Shown here in pieces: positions 53,855 to 62,895 of a stretch of DNA of 64,000 nt. Source of the DNA: Leptotrichia wadei (GTDB taxonomy: Bacteria; Fusobacteriota; Fusobacteriia; Fusobacteriales; Leptotrichiaceae); the NCBI RefSeq assembly GCF_007990445.1, contig NZ_AP019841.1, positions 1,984,001 to 2,048,000 of the forward strand. Reading direction: 5' to 3'. The notes under the pieces are model-generated. The model made no database searches. It worked only from the letters and a program-made list of their open reading frames with translations, and was not told the DNA's origin. Both the position numbers and the translations under genes were made by a program. How positions within the stretch are numbered: position 1 is the stretch's first letter; each line of letters begins with the position of its first letter.

Positions 53855-55273
53855 TTATATATCAAATACGATAGATTTAACTCTTGTCATGCTTTCTATA
53901 CTGTATTTTATCCCTTGAACTCCTGCTCCTGAACCTTTAATTCCTAAGAATGGGAAGCTGTCAGGCCCTCTTTGAGTCTTGTTATTTATATGTACTGTTC
54001 CTACTTCCAATTTTTCAGCAATTTCAAATGCTAATGGGAAATTTTTTGTAAATACTGCTGATTGAAGTCCATATTCTGATTTATTTGCAATTTCTACTGC
54101 TTCATCTACAGATTTTACTCTGATAATTGGCAATACTGGTCCAAATGGTTCTTCCCAGGCGATTCTCATATCAGTTGTTACGTTGTCAAAAACTACTGGC
54201 CAGATTAGATTTTTTTCTCTTTTTACTGTTGTTAATGCTTTTGCACCTTTTTCTTGTGCATCTTTTATTAATCCTTCGATAAAGTCTGCTGATGGAGTAT
54301 CAATTACTGTTGTAATGTCAGCATTGTCAAAAGGATCTCCAACAGTTAATTTTTCAACTTTTTCTTTTATCAAGTTTGCTAATTTATCTGCAACTGAATC
54401 CATTACAAGTACTCTTTTAATGGCAGTACATCTTTGTCCAGAATAGCTAAATGCTCCTGCTACGATATTTTTAGCGGCATTTTCCAAGTCTGCATCTTCT
54501 AATACAATTCCAGCATCTTTTCCACCTAATTCAAGCATAATTGGACGCATTCCAGCAAGTTTTCCGATTTTTTCCCCAATTGGTGTACTTCCTGTAAAAT
54601 TTATAAAGTTTACTTCTTTGTGTTCAATCAAATAATCTCCGATTTCAGAACCTTTTCCAGTTACAGAGTTAAATACTCCTGCTGGAATTCCAGCTTCTGC
54701 AAATACTTGTGTTAATAACAGCCCGCTTATTGATCCTTGTGTAGGCGGTTTGAAAATTACTACATTTCCTCCGATTAAAGCTGGTGCAATTTTAGATGCT
54801 GACAGATTTACTGGGTAGTTGAAAGGTGCGATTGCAAGTACAACTCCAACTGGCTCTCTTTTTACAGCTCCATATTTTCTCTTGCTTCCAGCTTCAAATC
54901 CACCACCATTTACAAATTCTCCAGTGATTCTAAGCCCTTCTTCTGCAGCGTATCTAATTAAATCAGCAGTTCTCACAACTTCTGAAATAGCGGCTTTAAT
55001 TCCTTTGGCTACTTCCTTTGCCAAGTTTTCCCCAATTTTATCCTTGTCTCTTTCAAGAATATCAGCAGCCTTATTCAAATATGCGGCTCTTTCTACGGCT
55101 GACAATGCTCTCCAAGCAGGCAAAGCCTTTCTGGCAGATTCCATAGCATAATCAACATCTTCTCTTGACATAGCTGGAACTGTTCCAAGTTCTTCCCCGT
55201 TTATTGGTGAATAAATAGTTATTGTATTTTTAGAGTCTTTCCACTCTCCATTCACTAAATTTTGATAATTCAT
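53855..55273 (-). CDS. gapN: NADP-dependent glyceraldehyde-3-phosphate dehydrogenase (non-phosphorylating)
   Basis: 472 residues from the ATG at 55273 (AGGAGGTA upstream). Aldehyde dehydrogenase superfamily: VLAIAPFNYPVNL, NFTGSTPIGEKIG, LELGGKDAGIVLEDAD (Glu) and SGQRCTAIKRV (catalytic Cys). The end ESMTRVKSIVFDI closely resembles streptococcal GapN. Oxidises glyceraldehyde-3-phosphate directly to 3-phosphoglycerate, making NADPH and bypassing an ATP-yielding step. Monocistronic. Confidence 0.9.
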   Translation of the reverse strand: MNYQNLVNGEWKDSKNTITIYSPINGEELGTVPAMSREDVDYAMESARKALPAWRALSAVERAAYLNKAADILERDKDKIGENLAKEVAKGIKAAISEVVRTADLIRYAAEEGLRITGEFVNGGGFEAGSKRKYGAVKREPVGVVLAIAPFNYPVNLSASKIAPALIGGNVVIFKPPTQGSISGLLLTQVFAEAGIPAGVFNSVTGKGSEIGDYLIEHKEVNFINFTGSTPIGEKIGKLAGMRPIMLELGGKDAGIVLEDADLENAAKNIVAGAFSYSGQRCTAIKRVLVMDSVADKLANLIKEKVEKLTVGDPFDNADITTVIDTPSADFIEGLIKDAQEKGAKALTTVKREKNLIWPVVFDNVTTDMRIAWEEPFGPVLPIIRVKSVDEAVEIANKSEYGLQSAVFTKNFPLAFEIAEKLEVGTVHINNKTQRGPDSFPFLGIKGSGAGVQGIKYSIESMTRVKSIVFDI

Positions 55274-55423
55274 CAAAATACCTCCTTATTTTACATATCT
55301 TTTATTTTACTGTACACTTTATTTTATCATATATTTTACATAATTAATATAGTTTTTTTCATATATTTTCTATTTTGCCGCTTATCACATCTGATTTACA
55401 GTTCCAAAAACATAAGTTTACTG

Positions 55424-56962
55424 TTATAATTCAAAAAAATCTTTTTTAAACACTCTTTTAATTTCAAACTTTTTCCGTTCCAGCCTTTCTGGCAGCTCAT
55501 TTATCCAAACTAACGGATCTTTAGGATTTACAAGCCTTTTTATATTATCCCGCTTTTTCTCTTCATCAAACCAGATAAGTTTCGTAATCGCCCCAGCCCC
55601 AATTCCAATAATTGTCTTATTTTCCTCAATCATTTCAATATTGTAAATCGATTCACATCCATTTAATGAATATCCAAGATTTTCTCCCCATTGAAAGCTG
55701 TTTTTCTGGCGATACATATAATATGGAAAAAGCCCTTTATTTTTAGTAACATTTCCAATTTTTTCATAAATTTTCCCATAATCCAGCACATCTTTATGAG
55801 CATAATTCTCCTTATTAAGACGGCTTGCATTTTTTATTGCCAAATTATGAATTGTCAGATTTTCCATGTCATACTTTGAAATTTCATCCATCGTATACAG
55901 AATATCTTCTGTATTTTCACGTGGCAGTCCCAAAATCAAATCCATATTTATTTCCAATCCAAGATTTTTAGCAATTTTGTAAACGTTGTCAAACTGTTCC
56001 CTGTTATGGTAGCGATTTACGAGTTTTAGTGTCTTTTCATTAAAAGACTGGGGATTTATGCTGATTTTATTTACTCCATAACTTTTAATAACTGATAATT
56101 TTCCCTCATCCATCGTGTCAATTCTTCCAGCTTCAAATGTAAATTCCTTTAAATAATCTAAATTGTAATTTTCCTTTACTGTTTTTAGTAATTTATCAAT
56201 TTCTTCTGCCGTTAAAATCGAAGGCGTTCCTCCGCCAATGTAAATTGTGTTAATTTTTAAATCCAGTTCCTGTGTTAATTGCCCAATTTCACGGATTTCA
56301 TGATAAATTGACCCTATATATTCATCATATCTTTCGGAATATTTTCCACGTAGCAGGTAGGCTGGAAATGAGCAGTATGAACATTTTGTAGGACAAAAGG
56401 CAATTCCAATATAAATTCCTATTGTTTCCTTATCTAAATATGGTGCTTGACGTTTCACAATGTCTAGCAGAAGTTTCCGCTTTTCATCGCTTACAAAATA
56501 TATTTTTCCCAATATTTCATCAATTTCTTCATAAGACAATCCCATTTTTAAAAACCGTCCCACAATCTTTGTAGGACGTACACCTATTAAAATTCCCCAT
56601 TTATATTTATTTTTTTTATCAAACAATTCCATTAATGAGGCCTTTGCCATAACTTCCGCCTGATCAAAATATTCATCATTTATCTTCTTATGTGAAAAGG
56701 TCACTTTTTTTAAGATTTTTCCACTATTTTTGTCAATCAATGCTGTATTTACAGTAATTAATTCAGTATTTTTATTTTCATTATTTTCTAGTTTTCCACA
56801 ATCTTCTGAAAAGTTTTCCACATTTTTACCCTTTTCAAAATTTACATTAATTTCCACATTATTTTCACTGTTTTCAGAAATAACACCATAATTTTCAGGC
56901 AGAAGTACACGCACAAATTCCTCAAGTTTATTCTGATTAATCTCAATATTTGCTCTTATCAT
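55424..56962 (-). CDS. hemZ: Radical-SAM coproporphyrinogen dehydrogenase HemZ
   Basis: 512 residues. An N-terminal domain of about 180 residues precedes the radical SAM core with AFCPTKCSYCSFP (Cys190, Cys194, Cys197), INTIYIGGGTPS, KISINPQSFNEKTLKLVNR and MDLILGLPREN. A C-terminal HemN-like part contains FPYYMYRQKN. This length and FPYYMYRQK are HemZ traits. Oxygen-independent route to protoporphyrinogen or a related radical-SAM reaction; no other haem genes are nearby, so the physiological role is open. Its start follows the uppP stop without a gap, implying translational coupling. Confidence 0.88.
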   Translation of the reverse strand: MIRANIEINQNKLEEFVRVLLPENYGVISENSENNVEINVNFEKGKNVENFSEDCGKLENNENKNTELITVNTALIDKNSGKILKKVTFSHKKINDEYFDQAEVMAKASLMELFDKKNKYKWGILIGVRPTKIVGRFLKMGLSYEEIDEILGKIYFVSDEKRKLLLDIVKRQAPYLDKETIGIYIGIAFCPTKCSYCSFPAYLLRGKYSERYDEYIGSIYHEIREIGQLTQELDLKINTIYIGGGTPSILTAEEIDKLLKTVKENYNLDYLKEFTFEAGRIDTMDEGKLSVIKSYGVNKISINPQSFNEKTLKLVNRYHNREQFDNVYKIAKNLGLEINMDLILGLPRENTEDILYTMDEISKYDMENLTIHNLAIKNASRLNKENYAHKDVLDYGKIYEKIGNVTKNKGLFPYYMYRQKNSFQWGENLGYSLNGCESIYNIEMIEENKTIIGIGAGAITKLIWFDEEKKRDNIKRLVNPKDPLVWINELPERLERKKFEIKRVFKKDFFEL

Positions 56963-57787
56963 CTATTTTATAACTCCTACAAAATAAAGTGCCAGCACAA
57001 TTATTCCAAGAATGATCCGATAATATCCAAATACCTTGAAATCATGCTTTTTAATGTAGCTCATAAAGACTTTAATAACGGCATAGGCAAATATAAATGA
57101 AAGCACAAAACCTAATGCAATTAAAAACCATTCATATCCGCTTAATGCTGTTCCCAGCTTCACCAGCTTCAAAAGTGTCGCTCCAAGCATTGTCGGAATT
57201 GCAAGGAAAAATGAAAATTCTGTCGCTAAAATCCTATTTAATCCAAGCAAAACTCCTCCAATAATAGTGGCAGCGGATCTTGAAGTACCTGGAATCATCG
57301 CAAGGCATTGAAATAGCCCCACTCCAATTGCAGTTTTTATAGGCATTTGAGTAATTGAAGTAATTTTACCTTCCTTTTTTTCGCCAGATTCCAGCCAAAT
57401 AAGTATAACTCCGTAAATAATCAGCGTTATTGCCACAACTACTGAATTAAACAGCACTTTATCAATAACATCATCGAACAAAAGTCCTAAAACAACTGCT
57501 GGAAGCACTGCAATCACTATTTTTATCCACATTTGAACAATATCCATCCGCTGACTTTGACTAAGTCCTTTTGCAAACGGAAAAATTCTTTTCCAGTAAT
57601 ACACAACTACCGACAAAATTGCCCCTAGCTGTATAATTATCTTAAACGCATTTGCAAATTCCTCATTTTTCGATAATTGCAAAAATTGATCCACAATGAT
57701 CATATGTCCTGTGCTGCTGACAGGTATAAACTCTGTAAGCCCTTCCACAAGACTTAAAATAAATACTTTAATAATGTCTATGAACAT
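56963..57787 (-). CDS. uppP: Undecaprenyl-diphosphate phosphatase UppP (BacA)
   Basis: 274 residues, polytopic with about eight membrane helices. Signature motifs: VEGLTEFIPVSSTGHMI near the N-terminus and MIPGTSRSAATIIGG in the middle. Recycles undecaprenyl diphosphate to the monophosphate lipid carrier for peptidoglycan and other polymers; confers bacitracin tolerance. Directly upstream of hemZ, same strand, zero gap. GAAAGGAAA before the ATG. Confidence 0.95.
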   Translation of the reverse strand: MFIDIIKVFILSLVEGLTEFIPVSSTGHMIIVDQFLQLSKNEEFANAFKIIIQLGAILSVVVYYWKRIFPFAKGLSQSQRMDIVQMWIKIVIAVLPAVVLGLLFDDVIDKVLFNSVVVAITLIIYGVILIWLESGEKKEGKITSITQMPIKTAIGVGLFQCLAMIPGTSRSAATIIGGVLLGLNRILATEFSFFLAIPTMLGATLLKLVKLGTALSGYEWFLIALGFVLSFIFAYAVIKVFMSYIKKHDFKVFGYYRIILGIIVLALYFVGVIK

Positions 57788-57920
57788 AATAATTTCCTTT
57801 CCTCTTTATTTATACTAAATCCCATTTGAATTTGAAAAAGTTTTATCTATTTCTGGCAAGAATTAAGACTCCTTGGTGAACAGAATTTATGACAAATCTC
57901 TTATTCTAATGGAAATAGTA

Positions 57921-58739
57921 TTATATTTCAAAAAATTTCTCAATTACTGTTTTTAATCCATGTTCCATATTTGAAGTTGAAATAAATTTAGAAATACTTT
58001 TAATTTCAGGAATAGCATTTTCCACAGCCACAGGCATTCCCACAAGTTTCAATAATGGCTTATCATTTGCACTATCTCCAACCGCTATCATTTCCTCAGG
58101 CTTTATATTTTCGATTTCTCCCAATTTTTTCAATGTCTTCCCTTTATCCACATTTTTATTGGCAATTTCTAAAAATATTGGCTTTGAAATGGCAATAAAG
58201 TAGTCATTTCCATGAACTTTATTCATATGCTCTTCGGCTATTAATACTTCTTCAGGCGTTCCAATAATCATGCATTTTGTAGTTTTATCAATTCCTTTTT
58301 TTTCTAATTCTTCAAGCGAATCAAATTTTTGGAATTTCATTTTACATTGATCTGCTTCGTACATTACTCCTTCTGTTGCCTCTGTCCCATAAATCGTATC
58401 TCCAACATACAAAATCATCGGAACATTTATTTCCTTTGAAACCTTATAAACATTTTCAATATCCTTTTTTTCCAGCCCTTCGTGAAAAATCACTTCATTT
58501 GTCTTCATATCAATTAATTCGCCACCGTTAAATGCCAGCACGTAACCTTCATACTCATCCATCTGAAGTTCCTTCGCATACTCAAGCATCGCATAACTAG
58601 GTCTACCGCTTGCAAGCACAAATTTAACACCCTTTTCCCTTTGAACTTTCACAATCGCCTCAACATTCTCCCTTGTTATCCCATGTTCTTCATCCAGCAA
58701 CGTTCCATCCATATCAGTTGCAATTAATTTATAATCCAT
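57921..58739 (-). CDS. Cof-type HAD-IIB phosphatase
   Basis: 272 residues. Motif I IATDMDGTLLDEEHG, motif II LASGRPS, motif III lysine (NKNVDKGKTLKKLG) and motif IV AVGDSANDKPLL, with a C2B cap domain between. This is the Cof/YidA group that dephosphorylates small sugar phosphates or cofactors; substrate unknown. GGGAGGATTTT precedes the ATG. Confidence 0.92.
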   Translation of the reverse strand: MDYKLIATDMDGTLLDEEHGITRENVEAIVKVQREKGVKFVLASGRPSYAMLEYAKELQMDEYEGYVLAFNGGELIDMKTNEVIFHEGLEKKDIENVYKVSKEINVPMILYVGDTIYGTEATEGVMYEADQCKMKFQKFDSLEELEKKGIDKTTKCMIIGTPEEVLIAEEHMNKVHGNDYFIAISKPIFLEIANKNVDKGKTLKKLGEIENIKPEEMIAVGDSANDKPLLKLVGMPVAVENAIPEIKSISKFISTSNMEHGLKTVIEKFFEI

Positions 58740-58956
58740 AAAATCCTCCCACTTTCTTTATTTATAATTACTTTATTAATTTTTTCAAATCATATTTATC
58801 ATAAATATTATACAGGAAATATAGAAAAAAGTCCAACTTAATAACCCTTTATTAATATCCATATTTTTAAAATTATTTTCTAAGCAAAAAAAAAAAAAAT
58901 AAGGCTTCTGATATATAATATAAGCAAAACAATTTAAAAAATTAAAGGAGAAAGCC

Positions 58957-59601
58957 ATGAAAAAATTATTCTTAGTATCAATGCTATGCTTAACATTCAC
59001 AATTCCAGCCAAAGCAGATTTCTGGAAAAAATTAAAGAACGCTGTAATTGGAACAGATACTGCATCTTCATCAAATAGTTCTGGAAAAACTGGAGGAACT
59101 AGGGGATATTTAGTAAAAGATGATTGGGAAAATAAAATTGTAAATCCTTTTGATAAAAATGATTATAAAAATGAAGATGATATATATGGTGCAGAAAGAA
59201 ATTCTATATACACTTATAGAAATTTACAAGGAATATCAGAAAAAGTAAATTATGTAGAATGTAGAATAAAACCAGGAGGATTCTTATATGAAATTGGACG
59301 TGAAACTTTTTATGGATATGTTAAATTTCCAGTATATTGGACTCAGGGTTCTAATGTTTTAGGATGCTTTGAAAGAGATAAATCAGGAAAGGAAAAAGAA
59401 ATTCAAAGAGACATTTATTTTGATCATAATTTAGCAATGTATATTTGGGATAATCAATTAACAGTACAAACACTAGCTATGAAAAATGGAAAAGTTGCTA
59501 AAACTCAATCTCCTTTCTATGATTCTAAATATCCTTATTTCGATTCACAAAATCCTGGAACTGAAATTTTTATTAATGGGCAAAAAGTTAATATTAAATA
59601 G
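58957..59601 (+). CDS. Exported protein, unknown
   Basis: 214 residues; signal peptide MKKLFLVSMLCLTFTIPAKA. Mature part: DFWKKLKNAVIGTD, a Ser/Gly-rich linker, then a Tyr-rich beta-type domain (YTYRNLQGISEKVNYVECRI, FYGYVKFPVYWTQGSN) with two cysteines. No family recognised. First of a run of rightward membrane/exported genes. AAAGGAGAAAG site. Confidence 0.65.
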   Translation: MKKLFLVSMLCLTFTIPAKADFWKKLKNAVIGTDTASSSNSSGKTGGTRGYLVKDDWENKIVNPFDKNDYKNEDDIYGAERNSIYTYRNLQGISEKVNYVECRIKPGGFLYEIGRETFYGYVKFPVYWTQGSNVLGCFERDKSGKEKEIQRDIYFDHNLAMYIWDNQLTVQTLAMKNGKVAKTQSPFYDSKYPYFDSQNPGTEIFINGQKVNIK

Positions 59602-59634
59602 GTATTTAAATCTTTTGTTATTTTAAAGTGATGG

Positions 59635-59660
59635 AAACTGGGAGAAATCTCAGTTTTCTT
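59635..59660 (+). terminator. Weak terminator
   Basis: AAACTG (59635-59640)/CAGTTT (59651-59656) with inner AG/CT pairs, then TCTTGC. Confidence 0.5.
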
Positions 59661-59784
59661 GCTTAAAATTATTTTATCAAGAAAGATAAAAAAAGTCATA
59701 TGTTATAAAAAAATTTATTTTTATAAATTATAAAATTGCTTTGTAATATTTAAATATTATAATTTTTGAGAAAGGTAGGAAATT

Positions 59785-60402
59785 ATGAATAAACAAATAG
59801 TCAGAATTATTCAGTTTACGATAAATTCAGTCTTAATTTTTGTAACAGTAACTAGCGGAATTCTAGGATTTCTTCTTTTAATTCCTCTTGCATTAACAGC
59901 TCTTGTAAGTTTTTTTATTCATAACTGGAGCTTCTTTTGGAATTTTCTGGTTATAGTAGCCATTTTGCTGGGAGCTGCATTTTCCATAGATACGTTAAGT
60001 TTTAAACTGCCAGAAATGTTTGGAAAATTTTTTGATGAAGAGAAAGAAGATAAAAAAATATATCAGGAGTATGAAAATTGGTTTAATGAATGGTGTCAAA
60101 AAGAATATGAAAAATTTGAACGTGCAAGACAAGAACAGCAAAATCAAGGATATGGAGCTTATCATTCTACAGAAGATATAATTGAAAAATTTGAAGAAAA
60201 TCTAAAAATACTTGGACTGGAAGCAAATTCACAACTTTCTCTTCAAAACATTAAAAAAGCACATAGAACAAAGGCAAAAGAACTTCACCCAGACAAAAAT
60301 CCTGGAAAAGATACAACTGCCGATATGCAAAAAGTTAATGCGGCTAAAGAATATTTAGATGCTAATTTAGAATATTATTTATCTAAAAAATTTCAAAATT
60401 AA
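59785..60402 (+). CDS. Membrane-anchored J-domain protein
   Basis: 205 residues. Two N-terminal membrane helices (about 10-35 and 40-75), a charged Gln-rich region with YENWFNEWCQKEYEKFERARQEQQNQ, and a C-terminal J domain (about 135-205). The J domain has SLQNIKKAHRTKAKELHPDKNPG and the invariant HPD. It should recruit DnaK to the membrane. The C-terminal placement of the J domain after membrane spans resembles DjlA-like co-chaperones, but no TerB part is seen. GAGAAAGGTAGG site. Confidence 0.8.
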   Translation: MNKQIVRIIQFTINSVLIFVTVTSGILGFLLLIPLALTALVSFFIHNWSFFWNFLVIVAILLGAAFSIDTLSFKLPEMFGKFFDEEKEDKKIYQEYENWFNEWCQKEYEKFERARQEQQNQGYGAYHSTEDIIEKFEENLKILGLEANSQLSLQNIKKAHRTKAKELHPDKNPGKDTTADMQKVNAAKEYLDANLEYYLSKKFQN

Positions 60403-60481
60403 AAATAAAAATCTTAAAAGTTGAAATTTTTTATAAAATACATGATAATATAAAAAAAATATATTACTAGGAGGAAATATT

Positions 60482-60958
60482 ATGAAATGTTTTTATCATC
60501 ATGACAGAGATGCCCATGCTGTATGTAAAAACTGCAGCAAGGCAATTTGTAGTGACTGTACAGTAAATATAGGTGGAGAAATGTATTGCCCTGACTGTTT
60601 TAGCGGTTTAATTGATTATCAGGAAAAATATTTATCAAAATTAAGAATGATATACATTGTAAGTGGAATCATAGCAGCTGTGATATTTTTTATGAATGTA
60701 GGAAAAAATCTTGAAGGAGCTTTACTTCTGGCTATATGGATTGGAAGTGCTCCAATAGGCTTGTTTGCTGCAAAAAATGCACGAAATCCATATATCCCAG
60801 TCACTTTTGAAGGATTTGGAAGATTATTATTAATAAAATTAGGAGTAGCTCTTATATTTGGACCAATTTATGCAATAATTTCGATTTTTAATTATTTAAG
60901 TACATCAAAAACAGTTCAAGAAAATAAAGCTTTGCTTGAAAAAATAACATGTCGTTAA
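60482..60958 (+). CDS. B-box-type zinc-binding membrane protein
   Basis: 158 residues. The N-terminus MKCFYHHDRDAHAVCKNCSKAICSDCTV...YCPDCF has the spaced Cys/His set of a bacterial B-box-like zinc ribbon. Three hydrophobic segments follow (about 57-75, 82-100 and 118-140). Similar zinc-ribbon membrane proteins are common in Gram-positive bacteria; function unknown. It lies 79 bases after the J-domain gene. AGGAGGAAATAT site. Confidence 0.75.
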   Translation: MKCFYHHDRDAHAVCKNCSKAICSDCTVNIGGEMYCPDCFSGLIDYQEKYLSKLRMIYIVSGIIAAVIFFMNVGKNLEGALLLAIWIGSAPIGLFAAKNARNPYIPVTFEGFGRLLLIKLGVALIFGPIYAIISIFNYLSTSKTVQENKALLEKITCR

Positions 60959-61084
60959 ATAGCAAATAATCAAAAAAATTTAAAATTTATAAAATATTTT
61001 ATATTATTGTGTATTTTATAAAAATTTTAACTTTTGATATTCTATTAAAAAAAAATTATTAAACTAACAATGAAGGAGATTGAT

Positions 61085-61555
61085 ATGAAATCTAAAGAAT
61101 ATAATTACATAAAACTCTGCTATTTGGTAAAATATGTCTTTATTGCAATTTTTATCATAAGAGCATTATTTTTTATTATTTTTTTAGGAAAAGAAACAAA
61201 TGATGTAATAGTTGGTCTTATAATCTGGTCTGCCATTATTCTTTATCTTTTTAAAGGTTTTGATTTAGAAGGCTCATTGATAAAAAGAGAGCTGAAACGA
61301 AGAATGGATAAATTGCCAATACCAAAAGAAAATAATTTTAGCTGGTCAGAAAAAGGAGAAGTGGGAATATTTTTTACTGATCCTGAAAAAGGAACATTTT
61401 GGTTTTGCAGCAACCAGACAAATTATGATTTATATGTTTATCCGATAGCAGAATTTAGACTATATGAAAATAATACTACAATTTTTTTTGAAAAAGCAGC
61501 AGGAGATTGTGATTTAAAAAAATTTAAGATTTTAAAGCCAAAACAAGAAATTTAA
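61085..61555 (+). CDS. Hypothetical membrane protein
   Basis: About 156 residues from the ATG at 61085 (GAAGGAG upstream overlaps an earlier in-frame ATG at 61070). Two membrane helices (about 12-32 and 38-58) and a soluble C-terminal part of about 95 residues with FFTDPEKGTFWFCSNQTNYDLYVYPIAEFRLYENN. No family recognised. Part of the rightward membrane-protein run. Confidence 0.6.
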   Translation: MKSKEYNYIKLCYLVKYVFIAIFIIRALFFIIFLGKETNDVIVGLIIWSAIILYLFKGFDLEGSLIKRELKRRMDKLPIPKENNFSWSEKGEVGIFFTDPEKGTFWFCSNQTNYDLYVYPIAEFRLYENNTTIFFEKAAGDCDLKKFKILKPKQEI

Positions 61556-61585
61556 AATTCACAAATTTTTTCAAGGGAGGAAAAT

Positions 61586-62293
61586 ATGTTAATAGGAGAA
61601 GAAAAATATATATCTAGAGCAATAAAATTATTTAATAGCTCTTCAACTGCAATAAAATTAACAGTACTAGGGATTATCGCCTTATATATACTTATTGTGT
61701 TTCTTGTTATAAAGAGATCTAAACCTATTGAAGGTGTTACAAAAGGAAAAGTATGGATTGTTAATATCGTAGGATATGGACTTATAGGGCTTTTTTGGGG
61801 ATTTCTATTTGCTCTCTTTTCAGTTGTGCTTATAGAAGCTGTTGATATTTTTCGTAAAAGTTTTGGATTTAGTACATCTTCTGAAACTTTTCGATATTTA
61901 GTAGGATTTATTATAACAATGATTATCCATCTTACATTTTTTATTGTAGCAAATAACAGCTTTTTAAAATCGCCTAAAAATATAGGCTTGGAAGAATCTA
62001 TGACGCCTAAAAAATATGTAATGCTAATTTTAAAATTAATATGGTATGGATTTCTTATGACATACGGTCTTGGCTTCTTGTTTTTTTATATTCTTTATAA
62101 ACTTTTATTCGGTGTAAGTAAAGTTGCTGATACAGTACAAAATACAAGGGATTACTTTTATAAGGAACAGGATGATATTACTCTTAACCAATATGAAACA
62201 GGAGATTATGAAACAAAAGAAAAATTAAGAGAAGAAGCGGAGAATATATCACAAAGACGGAAAAATCGACAAAAAAATGGAAAATTTTGGTAA
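61586..62293 (+). CDS. Hypothetical polytopic membrane protein
   Basis: 235 residues with four to five hydrophobic segments (about 24-45, 55-85, 103-128, 150-178) and a basic/charged C-terminal tail (ENISQRRKNRQKNGKFW). No domain recognised. It starts 30 bases after the previous gene, so probably co-transcribed. AGGGAGGAAAAT site. Confidence 0.6.
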   Translation: MLIGEEKYISRAIKLFNSSSTAIKLTVLGIIALYILIVFLVIKRSKPIEGVTKGKVWIVNIVGYGLIGLFWGFLFALFSVVLIEAVDIFRKSFGFSTSSETFRYLVGFIITMIIHLTFFIVANNSFLKSPKNIGLEESMTPKKYVMLILKLIWYGFLMTYGLGFLFFYILYKLLFGVSKVADTVQNTRDYFYKEQDDITLNQYETGDYETKEKLREEAENISQRRKNRQKNGKFW

Positions 62294-62340
62294 AAAATTT
62301 AGATAAAAAAATTTAATAAACAAAAAAGGAAGTGAAAATA

Positions 62341-62799
62341 ATGAAAAAATTATTATTAGTCGGATTATTATTAGGAAGTTTTGCATTCGGACAAACAATT
62401 GTAACAAAAAAAGGAAGCTATTGCACAGGAATTACATCTATTGGTGGAGACCACGGTTCTGGAGCGGGAGAATTTTTTAGATTTTATAAAGTTTGTAATA
62501 TTAACGGAAAAGAATACAATGATGTAGCTCTTGGATACACTTGGGGAAGAAGTGATAATGTAGCGCCATATAAATTTTTCAATAAAAAGTTAAAAGCTAA
62601 TCATAAAACATACTTTAATGCAGGTACAAAATTAAATTTTGAAAAAAACTATACTGTAGAAATGCGTGGAACAGGTTACTCAAAATCATCTGAGCTTGGC
62701 TTTGAAAATGTCGGATTTTTTGAGAAAACTGTAAAAAACTATTTTGGTTTTGAAGCGGCAGACTACAAAAAATTGCCATTTACTGATGAAATTAAATAA
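62341..62799 (+). CDS. Exported protein, unknown
   Basis: About 152 residues from the ATG at 62341 (GGAAGTG upstream). Signal peptide MKKLLLVGLLLGSFAFG, then a beta-type domain: IVTKKGSYCTGITSIGGDHGSGAGEFFRFYKVCNINGKEY, with two cysteines and a Gly-rich loop. No family recognised. Confidence 0.65.
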   Translation: MKKLLLVGLLLGSFAFGQTIVTKKGSYCTGITSIGGDHGSGAGEFFRFYKVCNINGKEYNDVALGYTWGRSDNVAPYKFFNKKLKANHKTYFNAGTKLNFEKNYTVEMRGTGYSKSSELGFENVGFFEKTVKNYFGFEAADYKKLPFTDEIK

Positions 62800-62895
62800 T
62801 TTTGATAGAATTTTGAAAAGAAAATTTGGGATTGTCAAATAAAAATTATAAATATGAGCAGTCCACAAACTGCTAAAGAAAGGAAATATTTAAAT

